The notes beneath the pieces are model-generated. The model had not been told where the DNA came from, did not search any database, and was given only the letters and a program-made list of their open reading frames with translations. Both the position numbers and the translations under genes were made by a program. This document shows positions 26,743 to 34,631 of a stretch of 64,000 nt of DNA, piece after piece (the first letter of the stretch is position 1; every line of letters starts with the position of its first letter). Origin of the DNA: Microlunatus speluncae (GTDB lineage: Bacteria > Actinomycetota > Actinomycetes > Propionibacteriales > Propionibacteriaceae); the NCBI RefSeq assembly GCF_009299835.1, contig NZ_VKCZ01000019.1, positions 124,001 to 188,000 of the forward strand. The letters are read 5' to 3'.

Positions 26743-27924
26743 TTACGAGACGTCGGGTTGCACGCGGCGGCCGATGGTTGCGCCGATCGGGCGGAGCAGG
26801 TCGGCGGCGTGGCGGATGCTGCGGTCGAGGTCGGGTTCCGCGTCGGACAGGGCGTACGCCTCGTCGAAGCCCGCGCTCAGGGCCTGCGCGGCGGAGAGTT
26901 GGTTGCGGCCGCAGACGGCGTACACCGTCGGTACGCCGGCGGCGCGGGCCCGGCGGGCGACGCCGACGGGGGACTTCCCGGCCAGGCTCTGGTCGTCCAG
27001 GCTGCCCTCGCCGGTGATCACCGCGTCCGCGCCGGCCAGACGCCGGTCCAGCCCGACCAGCTCGCAGACCAGGTCGATGCCGGGACGCATGCCACCGCCG
27101 AGGACGGAGAGCACGGCGAAGCCGACGCCGCCGGCGGCCCCGGCGCCGGGTGACTCGGCCAGCCGATCCGGATCGGCGGAACGCAGCGCTTCGGCGACCA
27201 GCCGGGCATAGCCGGCCAGAGCCCGGTCGAGCAGCGCGACGTCGGCGGCACCGGCGCCCTTCTGCGGCCCGAACACGGCCGCGGCACCGTCCGGGCCGAG
27301 CAGCGGGTTGCTCACATCGGCGGCCAGCACGATCCGGGTCGCGGCGATCCGCGGGTCCAGCCCGGCCAGGTCGACCCGGGCCAGCCGGGCCAGGCCGCCA
27401 CCACCGGGCGGCACCGGGCGATCGTCGGAGTCGAGCAGCCGGGCGCCGAGGGCGGTCAGCAGGCCGGCGCCGCCGTCGGTGTTGGCGCTGCCGCCGACCC
27501 CGATCACGATCTCGGCGCAACCGGCATCCAGCGCGGCCCGGACCAGTTCGCCGGTGCCGGCGCTGGTCGCGGCCAACGGATCGAGCCGGTTCCGGCCGGC
27601 CGAGTCGCGCGGCAACACGCCGAGGCCGGAGGCGGTGGCCAGCTCGATCACCGCGATCGGCTTCCCGGTGTCGGACGGCCCGATCGCATAGGTCGCCCGT
27701 ACCGGATCGCCGAGCGGGCCGGTCACCGCGACCGTCTCGGCCCGGAAGCCCGACCCGTCCGGCGCCGCGCTCAGCGCCGCCTCGACCGTGCCCTCACCGC
27801 CGTCGGCGACCGGGACCTGGTCGACCTCGATCGGCATCGTGGCCAGCCCGTCGGCCAGGGCGCGCGCGACCTCGACCGCGGTCAGCGAACCCTTGAACTT
27901 GTCCGGGGCGATCACGATGCGCAT
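26743..27924 (-). CDS. Glycerate kinase (type 1, GarK/GlxK family)
   Basis: 393 residues starting MRIVIAPDKFKGSLTAVEVARALADG, with VADGGEGTVEA, GVGGSANTDGGAG and GPQKGA, the glycerate kinase type 1 signature. It phosphorylates D-glycerate with ATP and feeds lower glycolysis. The frame runs open far upstream over the malic enzyme gene, but homology starts at ATG 27924. Transcribed alone, convergent with the 26066 gene and divergent from the malic enzyme gene. Confidence 0.95.
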   Translation of the reverse strand: MRIVIAPDKFKGSLTAVEVARALADGLATMPIEVDQVPVADGGEGTVEAALSAAPDGSGFRAETVAVTGPLGDPVRATYAIGPSDTGKPIAVIELATASGLGVLPRDSAGRNRLDPLAATSAGTGELVRAALDAGCAEIVIGVGGSANTDGGAGLLTALGARLLDSDDRPVPPGGGGLARLARVDLAGLDPRIAATRIVLAADVSNPLLGPDGAAAVFGPQKGAGAADVALLDRALAGYARLVAEALRSADPDRLAESPGAGAAGGVGFAVLSVLGGGMRPGIDLVCELVGLDRRLAGADAVITGEGSLDDQSLAGKSPVGVARRARAAGVPTVYAVCGRNQLSAAQALSAGFDEAYALSDAEPDLDRSIRHAADLLRPIGATIGRRVQPDVS

Positions 27925-28011
27925 GCGCAGAGTTTCCCAGTCGGACCGAGCCTCACCACGCCCGGCCCGGATCACCCGACAGTGTCCAACCCGCCGTGAG
28001 AGGATCGGCGG

Positions 28012-29424
28012 GTGAACGCGCCCTCTGTCTCCTACTCGATCACGGTCCGACTGGAGGTCCCGGCCGGTGGCGGCGGAGTGGGTCAGTTGACCATGGCCGT
28101 CGAGCAGGCCGGTGGCGCGGTGACCGCGCTCGACGTCACCCGGTCCGGTCACGAGCGGCTCAGCATCGACGTGACCTGCGCCGCCCGGGACACCGAGCAC
28201 GCCGATCAGCTGGTCGCGGTGATGCGGTCCGTGCCCGGCGTGGTGATCGGCAAGGTCAGCGACCGGACCTTCCTGATGCACCTCGGCGGCAAGATCGAGA
28301 TGAACACCAAGCATCCGATCCGCAACCGTGATGATCTTTCGATGATCTACACCCCGGGGGTGGCCCGGATCTGCACGGCGATCGCCAAGAATCCCGAGGA
28401 TGCGCGCCGGCTGACGATCAAGCGCAACAGCGTCGCGGTGATCACCGACGGTTCGGCCGTGCTCGGGCTCGGCAACATCGGGCCCAAGGCCGCGCTGCCG
28501 GTGATGGAGGGCAAGGCGGCCCTGTTCAAGCGGTTCGCCGAGATCGACGCGTGGCCGCTCTGCCTGGACACCCAGGACGTGGACGAGATCATCAACGTGG
28601 TCAAGGCGGTCGCGCCCGGTTTCGCCGGGATCAACCTGGAGGACATCTCCGCGCCGCGCTGCTTCGAGATCGAGGCCCGGCTGCGGGCGCAGCTGGACAT
28701 CCCGGTCTTCCACGATGATCAACACGGTACGGCGATCGTCGTGCTGGCGGCGCTCTACAACGCGCTCCGGGTGGTCGAGAAGGATCTGTCCAAGATCAGG
28801 ATCGTGATGTCGGGGGCCGGCGCGGCGGGCACCGCGATCATCAAGCTGCTGTTGGCCGCCGGTGCGACCGACGTGGTCGTCGCCGACATCGCCGGAGTGG
28901 TGCACCGCGGCCGGGAAGGGATCACCGGCGAACTCGCCTGGCTGGCTGAGCACACCAACAAGCTCGGCATCGACGGCACGCTGGCCGACGCCATCGTCGG
29001 CGCCGACGTCTTCATCGGGGTGTCGGCGCCGGGGGTGCTGACCGGAGCCGACGTGCAGCGGATGGCCGAGAAGGCGATCGTCTTCGCGCTGGCCAATCCG
29101 GAGCCGGAGATCGACCCGGCGGTGGCGATCCAGTACGCCGAGGTGGTGGCCACCGGGCGCTCGGACTTCCCCAACCAGATCAACAACGTGCTCGCCTTCC
29201 CGGGCGTCTTCCGCGGACTGCTCGACGCCCGGTCGACCGAGGTGGCGACGCCGATGCTGATCGCCGCGGCCAAGGCGCTGGCCGGCGTGGTCACCGACGA
29301 CGAGCTGAACGCCGCCTACATCACGCCGAGTGTGTTCCACGCGGATGTGCACCAGGCCGTCGCCGCAGCGGTACGAGAAGCCGCGGGCGGCGGGCCGGAG
29401 CCGGTCGAAACCGAGGTCGCCTGA
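28012..29424 (+). CDS. NAD(P)-dependent malic enzyme with N-terminal ACT domain
   Basis: 470 residues. An ACT-type regulatory domain (1-85, SYSITVRLEVPAGGGGVGQLTMAVEQAGG) precedes a malic enzyme core: IYTPGVARIC with the catalytic Tyr, NLEDISAPRCFEIE and FHDDQHGTAI with metal ligands, and the nucleotide-binding SGAGAAGTAI. It decarboxylates malate to pyruvate in the cytosol. The start is GTG 28012, after GAGAGGATC. Codon choice at HDDQH (GAT GAT CAA) is unusual for the gene and forms a TGATCA word. Confidence 0.94.
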   Translation: MNAPSVSYSITVRLEVPAGGGGVGQLTMAVEQAGGAVTALDVTRSGHERLSIDVTCAARDTEHADQLVAVMRSVPGVVIGKVSDRTFLMHLGGKIEMNTKHPIRNRDDLSMIYTPGVARICTAIAKNPEDARRLTIKRNSVAVITDGSAVLGLGNIGPKAALPVMEGKAALFKRFAEIDAWPLCLDTQDVDEIINVVKAVAPGFAGINLEDISAPRCFEIEARLRAQLDIPVFHDDQHGTAIVVLAALYNALRVVEKDLSKIRIVMSGAGAAGTAIIKLLLAAGATDVVVADIAGVVHRGREGITGELAWLAEHTNKLGIDGTLADAIVGADVFIGVSAPGVLTGADVQRMAEKAIVFALANPEPEIDPAVAIQYAEVVATGRSDFPNQINNVLAFPGVFRGLLDARSTEVATPMLIAAAKALAGVVTDDELNAAYITPSVFHADVHQAVAAAVREAAGGGPEPVETEVA

Positions 29425-29431
29425 GCCACCG

Positions 29432-29872
29432 ATGCCCCTGAATCCATCGATCAAGAGGCAGCCAGCGGCCGTCGGCGGTGGCTCCGCCGGCAGCCGGATC
29501 CTGCTCGGGTTGTTCGTGCTGGGCTGCCTGCTGCAGTTGATCGGTCTGTACCGGCCGACCGGGCCGCCGACGGTGGACGCGATTCCCTTCCTGGACAAAC
29601 TCGGCCACGCCCTGGTCTTCGCCCTGCCGGTGGCGATGATCTTGCTCTACCCGGCGTCGCGCACCGGGCGCGGGTGGTCCGGTGTGTTCGGCGTGGTCGT
29701 GATCTTGATCTTCGCCGGGCACGCCGTGGTCAGTGAACTGCTGCAGGCCTGGCTGTTGCCCGAGCGCAGCGGCGATCCGTACGACGTCCTCGCCGACCTG
29801 ACCGGCATCGCCATCGGGTACGGTACGGCGGTGCTGATCCAGCGACGGCGGCCGGGGGACCTCGGTGACTGA
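29432..29872 (+). CDS. VanZ-like membrane protein
   Basis: 146 residues with four hydrophobic helices and the VanZ pattern (DAIPFLDKLGHALVFALPVAMILL, VVSELLQAWLLPERSGDPYDVLADLTGIAIGYG). VanZ proteins are small membrane proteins of unclear function, some linked to teicoplanin resistance. Lies 7 bases after the malic enzyme stop and overlaps the YqgE gene by 8 bases, so the three appear to be one operon. Confidence 0.9.
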   Translation: MPLNPSIKRQPAAVGGGSAGSRILLGLFVLGCLLQLIGLYRPTGPPTVDAIPFLDKLGHALVFALPVAMILLYPASRTGRGWSGVFGVVVILIFAGHAVVSELLQAWLLPERSGDPYDVLADLTGIAIGYGTAVLIQRRRPGDLGD

Positions 29873-30428
29873 GGTGTCGCCCAAGCCCGGGCAACTGCTG
29901 GTCGCCAGCGTGCTGCTGACCGAGGGGATCTTCAGCCGCTCGGTCGTGCTGGTGCTGGACAGCGACGCCGACGGCGCCCTCGGGGTGATCATCAACGAGA
30001 TCTCGCAGACCCGGCTGGAGTCGGTGCTGCCCGACTGGGTCGAGACGGTGTCGGAGCCCAAACTGCTGTTCGGTGGCGGTCCGGTGTCGCCGAACGGCGC
30101 GATCTGTCTGGCCAGCATCGCCCGGTCCGGCGAGGAGCCACCCGGCTGGCGGCGGTTGTTCGACGACATCGGCCTGCTGCACCTGGACACCCCGATCGAG
30201 ATCGTCGCCGGCGCCTACGCCGACCTGCGGATCTTCGCCGGCTATGCCGGCTGGGAGCCCGGCCAGCTGCAGTCCGAGATCGCCGGCGGCATGTGGCACG
30301 TCGTCTCGGCGACCTACGCCGACGTCTTCGGTGGTCGCCCCGACGACCTGTGGCGCCAGGTCCTCCGCCGTCAACGCAACCGCCTCGCCTTCTTCTCCGC
30401 CTACACCGACGACGCCGACGTCAACTGA
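29865..30428 (+). CDS. YqgE/AlgH family protein (UPF0301)
   Basis: 187 residues with KPGQLLVASVLLTEGIFSRSVVLVLDSDADGALGVIINE, LLFGGGPVSPNG and IFAGYAGWEPGQLQSEI, the whole YqgE/AlgH signature. The function of this conserved cytosolic family is unknown. GTG 29865 overlaps the vanZ-like gene by 8 bases. Confidence 0.95.
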   Translation: MTEVSPKPGQLLVASVLLTEGIFSRSVVLVLDSDADGALGVIINEISQTRLESVLPDWVETVSEPKLLFGGGPVSPNGAICLASIARSGEEPPGWRRLFDDIGLLHLDTPIEIVAGAYADLRIFAGYAGWEPGQLQSEIAGGMWHVVSATYADVFGGRPDDLWRQVLRRQRNRLAFFSAYTDDADVN

Positions 30429-30437
30429 ACCTCCCGG

Positions 30438-31259
30438 TCAGGATGACGCGCTGGAGTAGCGAGCCAAGGCCAGACGCCAGTGCAGGCGGGTGAGCAGGAT
30501 GATCACCACCGCGGCCAGGATGACGCCGCCGAGCAGTGCCAGATCGACGCCGTGGCTGAGGAACTGCACCGGCAGGCTGGCCGCCGCTCCGATCGGCACC
30601 ACGAAGATCAACACGGCCCGGATGGCCGACGGGAAGAAGGCCACCGGATAGCGGCCGGCGGTCAGCGCCTCGCGGACCAGGGTGTGAATGAACGAGGCCG
30701 CCTCGAACCAGAAGGCCAGATAGGACAGGTTGGCCCAGAGGCAGCCGATCATGGCCAGGCCACAGCCGAAGACGAGCACCGCCGCGATCACCCCGACCGG
30801 TGAGATCGGTGATCCCCACAGCCCGACGATGATCAACGCGACCCCGGCCAGGGCACCGGTGAACGCCGCCGGCTGGATCCAGCGGAAGGTGGTCAGCCAC
30901 TGGGCCGAGGCCGGCCGGATCAGGATCGTGTCCAGCTCGCCCTCCCGGACATAGCCGTCGATCCGGGTCAGGTTCGGCGCGACGAAGGTGTTGAGCACGC
31001 CCATGGCGAGCTGGAACATGCCGGTGACGGCGATGATCTGCCCGCCGGTCCAACCGTTGATCTGCGAGGACGTACGGATGATCAACAGCACCGGGATCAG
31101 GCCGGTGGCGATCTCGGCCAGCGCGACCAGCCCGGTGGTCCAGGCCTGGGCCCGGAACTGCGCATCCCGCTTCAGGGCCTGGGTCAGGGCGGCGCGCCAG
31201 ATCCGGCCGTGTCGAGCCAGTTGATCAAGAAGCCCGTCCCGGGCCGGTGGGGTGAACAT
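30438..31259 (-). CDS. ABC-2 type transporter permease
   Basis: 273 residues, six helices, ABC-2 permease pattern (RAALTQALKRDAQFRAQAWTTGLVALAEIATG, GELDTILIRPASAQWLTTFRWIQPAAF). With the gene upstream it forms a permease pair served by the ATPase at 32086. ATG 31259 overlaps the upstream stop (TGATG). Substrate unknown; such three-gene sets are exporters, often of lipids or antibiotics. Confidence 0.9.
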   Translation of the reverse strand: MFTPPARDGLLDQLARHGRIWRAALTQALKRDAQFRAQAWTTGLVALAEIATGLIPVLLIIRTSSQINGWTGGQIIAVTGMFQLAMGVLNTFVAPNLTRIDGYVREGELDTILIRPASAQWLTTFRWIQPAAFTGALAGVALIIVGLWGSPISPVGVIAAVLVFGCGLAMIGCLWANLSYLAFWFEAASFIHTLVREALTAGRYPVAFFPSAIRAVLIFVVPIGAAASLPVQFLSHGVDLALLGGVILAAVVIILLTRLHWRLALARYSSASS

Positions 31260-32089
31260 CACGCGCCCACCGCCGAGTACGAACGCAGGCCGACCCGCCA
31301 GATCACCAGCGCGGCCACGGCGAAGACGATCAACCAGCCGACCTGCTGCGCGAATCCGAACAGCAATCCGCCCGGCACCTGGTCCAGCAGCACCTCCATC
31401 GGGAAGGAGAGCATGAACCGGAACGGCTGCCAGAGGGTGATTCCGGCGACCTCCGGCGGCATCAGGGCCAGCGGGACGACCGCCCCGGACAGCACCGGGG
31501 TCATGATCGAGATCGCCAGGTTGAACCCCTGGACATCCTCGAACCAGAACGCCAGCGAACCGCGCGCGATGTCGAAGATGTAGGCCATCGCCATCGCGAT
31601 CAAGATCGCCAGCACGAACAGCAACCAGCGGGCCGGATCCCCGGGCACCGCCAGCCGGCCCGGCATCACGATGATCAGGATCAGGATCAGCGGCGCCAAC
31701 AGCAGCAGCTTGATCGCCTTCTCGCCGAGGTTGTTCGCCAGCCCGTCGAGGTGGACCGAGGCCGGCCGGATCAGCCACTTGTTCAGCGAACCGTCCCTGA
31801 TCATCTCGGCCAGGAACCAGGCCGTCCAGGACGAGGTGAGCATGTTCACCACGGCGACCAGGACGAAGTAGGTGGTCAGGAACTCGGCCGTGACGCCGAT
31901 GGTCGCGCCGGCCGCCAGGGCCGCCTGCCACACCACGAGCGAGACCAGCGGGGTCAGCACCGACGCGATCTGCAGCAGCAGGAAGTCGCCGCGGTAGACG
32001 AAGGTCATGCCGATGTTCAGGGCCAGCACCCGGCCGAACACCCGGAGCTGCCGGACCGCGCCCGGCGCCGGCTTCGCCGCGGTGATCAT
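31259..32089 (-). CDS. ABC-2 type transporter permease
   Basis: 276 residues with about six helices (RGDFLLLQIASVLTPLVSLVVWQAALAAG, DGSLNKWLIRPASVHLDGLANNLGEKAIKLLLLAPL). It shares the LIRPAS motif with its partner permease, indicating an ancient duplication and a heterodimeric channel. ATG 32089 overlaps the ATPase stop by 4 bases (ATGA). Confidence 0.9.
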   Translation of the reverse strand: MITAAKPAPGAVRQLRVFGRVLALNIGMTFVYRGDFLLLQIASVLTPLVSLVVWQAALAAGATIGVTAEFLTTYFVLVAVVNMLTSSWTAWFLAEMIRDGSLNKWLIRPASVHLDGLANNLGEKAIKLLLLAPLILILIIVMPGRLAVPGDPARWLLFVLAILIAMAMAYIFDIARGSLAFWFEDVQGFNLAISIMTPVLSGAVVPLALMPPEVAGITLWQPFRFMLSFPMEVLLDQVPGGLLFGFAQQVGWLIVFAVAALVIWRVGLRSYSAVGA

Positions 32090-33069
32090 CGGACCCCGCC
32101 GCTGAGCACGGCCCGCATCACCTCGTCGAGATCGGCTTCCCCGACCTCGACGTCCACCAGCTCGCCCCAGGCCGGCGCCGCCGACAGCACCGCGGTGATC
32201 CGGCTCCGCTCCGCCTCGAGCCGGACGATCGGTCCCTCGTTGTTGATCATGGAGGTGTCCGGTGGCAGGTCCGGCGGCAGCACCGGTGGCGCGGCGTAGG
32301 TGAGGGTGAGTCGTTTCGCCGGCCGGGTGGAGCGGATCAGGTCGGCCAGCAGGCCGTCGAAGCCCAGTCGACCGTGATCGACCAGCAGCACCCGCTCGCA
32401 CAGCGCCTCGACATCGTCCATGTTGTGGCTGGTCAGGATGATCGTCGTCCCGTGCTGCTGGTTCACCTCACGCAGGAAGTCCCGGATCACCGCGGTGGAC
32501 AGCACATCCAGCCCGATCGTCGGCTCGTCCAGGAACAGCATCTCCGGCTGATGCAGCAGGGCTCCGATCAGCTCGCATTTCATCCGCTCGCCGAGGGAGA
32601 GCTTGCGGACCGGGATGGTCAGCAGCTCACTGACCGACAGCATCTCGGCCAGGTCGGCCACCGAGCGGTCGAACGTGGCACGGTCGAGGTCGTACATCGC
32701 GCGATGGACCAGATAGCTGTCCATGGCCGAGACGTCCCACCAGAGCATGGATTTCTGGCCGAGCACGACGGCGATCCGGCGGAGGAAATCGAAGCTGCGT
32801 CGCCACGGCTCGTGGCCGAGCACCGAGACCGTACCGGAGCTGGGGCGGAGCAACCCGGAGAGCAGCTTCAGGGTGGTGGTCTTGCCGGCGCCGTTGCGGC
32901 CGAGCAGACCGACGAACTCGCCCGGTTCGAGGGTGAGGTCGAGCCCGTCCAGTGCGCGGCGGGTCTCGTAGGTGCGGCGGAACAGGCTTTTCACCGCCCC
33001 GCCGAGCCCGGGGGACTGGCGGTGGAAACGGTAGTCCTTGGTCAATCCAGAAGTAGTGATCACGGGCAT
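32086..33069 (-). CDS. ABC transporter ATP-binding protein (DrrA-like)
   Basis: 327 residues: Walker A GRNGAGKTT, Walker B MLFLDEPTIGLD and signature LSLGERMK (in place of LSGGQ). A C-terminal extension of about 80 residues follows the H-loop (TSHNMDD). It powers the two ABC-2 permeases downstream. ATG 33069 has an AAGGAGCCGTC site; an open frame continues upstream without homology. Confidence 0.92.
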   Translation of the reverse strand: MPVITTSGLTKDYRFHRQSPGLGGAVKSLFRRTYETRRALDGLDLTLEPGEFVGLLGRNGAGKTTTLKLLSGLLRPSSGTVSVLGHEPWRRSFDFLRRIAVVLGQKSMLWWDVSAMDSYLVHRAMYDLDRATFDRSVADLAEMLSVSELLTIPVRKLSLGERMKCELIGALLHQPEMLFLDEPTIGLDVLSTAVIRDFLREVNQQHGTTIILTSHNMDDVEALCERVLLVDHGRLGFDGLLADLIRSTRPAKRLTLTYAAPPVLPPDLPPDTSMINNEGPIVRLEAERSRITAVLSAAPAWGELVDVEVGEADLDEVMRAVLSGGVR

Positions 33070-33276
33070 GACGGCTCCTTGCTGCAACGTATCTGCGGCG
33101 CCGGGAAGGGTTGCTGACTGGCAGAAGATGTGCAGCCTGGAAGGAGGCGCCCGCGAAGACGCCGACAATCTGAGGTCCGGGCTGCGGACCTAGTTAGCTC
33201 GCCCGATCACGGGCCAAACCCTAGCGGAGGTCGCCCCGAACCACGGAGCGATTTATCGCGCCGCTCGTCGTCGACC

Positions 33277-33332
33277 CGTCACTTGTGCACCGACACGCCG
33301 CAGAAACGCGTGCATTAGTGGCGGGTCGGCGG
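33277..33332 (-). repeat. Dispersed ~60-bp GTGTCGG hairpin repeat, copy 3 (inverted)
   Basis: Read on the minus strand it contains CCGCCGACCCGCCAC, TTTCTGCGGCGTGTCGG and GTGCACAAGTGACG, matching copy 2 closely. CCCGCCACT with AGTGACGGG and TGCAC with GTGCA can form a two-part stem. Confidence 0.85.
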
Positions 33333-33341
33333 AAAGAGAGA

Positions 33342-33390
33342 GTTCCGCCTGCGACCGGTCGGTTTGGGTAACGAACGTCGCAGGCGGAAC
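33342..33390. terminator. Hairpin with 14-bp perfect stem, possible bidirectional terminator
   Basis: GTTCCGCCTGCGAC (33342-33355) pairs with GTCGCAGGCGGAAC (33377-33390) around a 21-base loop. CCCTTTCTTGTT follows on the plus strand and CTCTCTTTCC on the minus strand, so it could stop transcripts either way; the SUFU gene ends 145 bases away on the minus strand. Confidence 0.65.
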
Positions 33391-33534
33391 CCTTTCTTGT
33401 TGCCGCACCGCAGCCGGTGGGGACGGCTGTCAGGGGGTACGGCATTCGGGGCCGGAACCGAGGCCCCTTGACCGGCGACTCACTGGCACCGGTCGATCTT
33501 GGCTACCCCTCTCGGTAGACGTGGGAAACGCGGC

Positions 33535-34245
33535 TCACAGCGGCATCGACGCCCGGTCGTAGTCGATCGGGTCGAAGTCCTCGCGTTCGTAGATCAACTT
33601 CTCGAACGCGGCCCAACCCTCGGCGTCGACGAACGTCGCCTCGGCCGTGGACACGGGGAGCAGCCAGTCGATGTTGACGGCCAGGCCGCCGCTGCGGAAC
33701 CGGGCGAAGTCGGGCGGCAGGTGCGGCGGCTGGCCGAGGTAGAGCGAGTTCATCGTGGACAGGTCGGCCAGGACGGGGACGTTGCGGACGATGGTGCCGA
33801 TCTCGGGCAGCTCGCGCAGGGCCACGACCATCCGGCCGTAATCCCCGAGCACGTACGGCAGCGCGCTGTGCCGCAGTCGTTCCGGGGCGATCATGATCAA
33901 CTCGAGCCGGAAGCGCCCATCGGCGACCGGCGAGTCGAGGATGTAGTCGCTGAGGCCGAGCGTCGAGTAGATGACGGCCTCGTCGATCCGCCCCGGGGCG
34001 AACTCGACCACCTGGAAGCCGAGGTCGGCACCGGCCGGGTCGGTCGACCAGGCGGCGGAGACCGATCCGAGGTGACGCGTCAGGTGCCGGAACAGCCGGT
34101 CGGTGAGCCCGCCGATCGCCGTCGCGGCCACCGGCGCCCGGCCCGACCGGTCGGCGATCCGATCGGTCAGATTCGGGACGGCGGAGAGCGGGGCCACGGT
34201 GGGTTCGTCGCCGCAGTAGGGCGCATACGCCTGGGACTGGTACAT
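33535..34245 (-). CDS. Suppressor of fused (SUFU) domain protein
   Basis: 236 residues. The middle of the protein shows the SUFU pattern (VVEFAPGRIDEAVIYSTLGLSDYIL, RFRLELIMIAPERL, NSLYLGQPPHLPPDF, VNIDWLLPVSTAEATFV). Bacterial SUFU-domain proteins often behave as immunity-type proteins next to polymorphic toxins, but no toxin gene is adjacent here. ATG 34245 has a GGAGGAG site. Transcribed alone. Confidence 0.85.
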   Translation of the reverse strand: MYQSQAYAPYCGDEPTVAPLSAVPNLTDRIADRSGRAPVAATAIGGLTDRLFRHLTRHLGSVSAAWSTDPAGADLGFQVVEFAPGRIDEAVIYSTLGLSDYILDSPVADGRFRLELIMIAPERLRHSALPYVLGDYGRMVVALRELPEIGTIVRNVPVLADLSTMNSLYLGQPPHLPPDFARFRSGGLAVNIDWLLPVSTAEATFVDAEGWAAFEKLIYEREDFDPIDYDRASMPL

Positions 34246-34452
34246 CGTGCTCCTCCTCCGGTGGCTCGAGGTGGGAGGCCGCCAGATTCACCCTGGCGAC
34301 CTCCCGCAGTGCGCCGGCCGGGGCAGTCGGACGCACCACATCCGCGGCCGCAGCCGACAACGGACCACCGCGCCAGCCCGGTTGGGTGGGAGCCGGCGCA
34401 GTGGGTGTTCGATCAATGGACGAGATCTCCCCGCCCTTTGACGCGTACGTCC

Positions 34453-34468
34453 TGTGATGTGAATCACG
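34453..34468. promoter_or_regulatory. CRP-like site upstream of the surface protein/sigma operon
   Basis: TGTGATGTGAATCACG matches the CRP/GlxR pattern TGTGA-N6-TCACA with one mismatch. It lies 164 bases before GTG 34632 in the 386-bp gap between SUFU and the DUF11 gene. No other feature was seen in that gap. Confidence 0.4.
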
Positions 34469-34631
34469 TGTCGGGCGGCGTCAAACGAGTCGGCCGGGCC
34501 ACTCTGTGTCCGAGTGGCTGCGGGGTGACCTGCGGTCAGCCGTCGGGCCGTACGTGCAGCTACGGGGTCAGGTGTGCAAGAGTCGGAGAGTTCAGCGAGC
34601 AGCTGGATGTTCGGAGCGGGTTGGGGATGCT

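Larger units (their letters stand above)
33070..33534. other. Intergenic region holding a promoter area, a dispersed repeat and a terminator-like hairpin
   Basis: No gene was found here. From the ATPase side it holds a small hairpin (AGGTCCG 33173-33179 with CGGACCT 33185-33191), the inverted copy of the ~60-bp GTGTCGG repeat (33277-33332) and a 14-bp hairpin (33342-33390). Bases 33391-33534 show nothing recognisable. Confidence 0.7.

Noticed and set aside
27925-29598. Upstream extension of the glycerate kinase frame
   Set aside because: It lies antisense to malic enzyme, has no homology, and the family start is exactly at ATG 27924.
18729-33069. Biosynthetic gene cluster
   Set aside because: No PKS, NRPS, terpene or RiPP core enzymes; genes are transport, regulation and general metabolism.
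33535-34245. Toxin-immunity pair based on the SUFU domain
   Set aside because: No toxin-like gene adjoins it; the neighbours are separated by promoters or a terminator.
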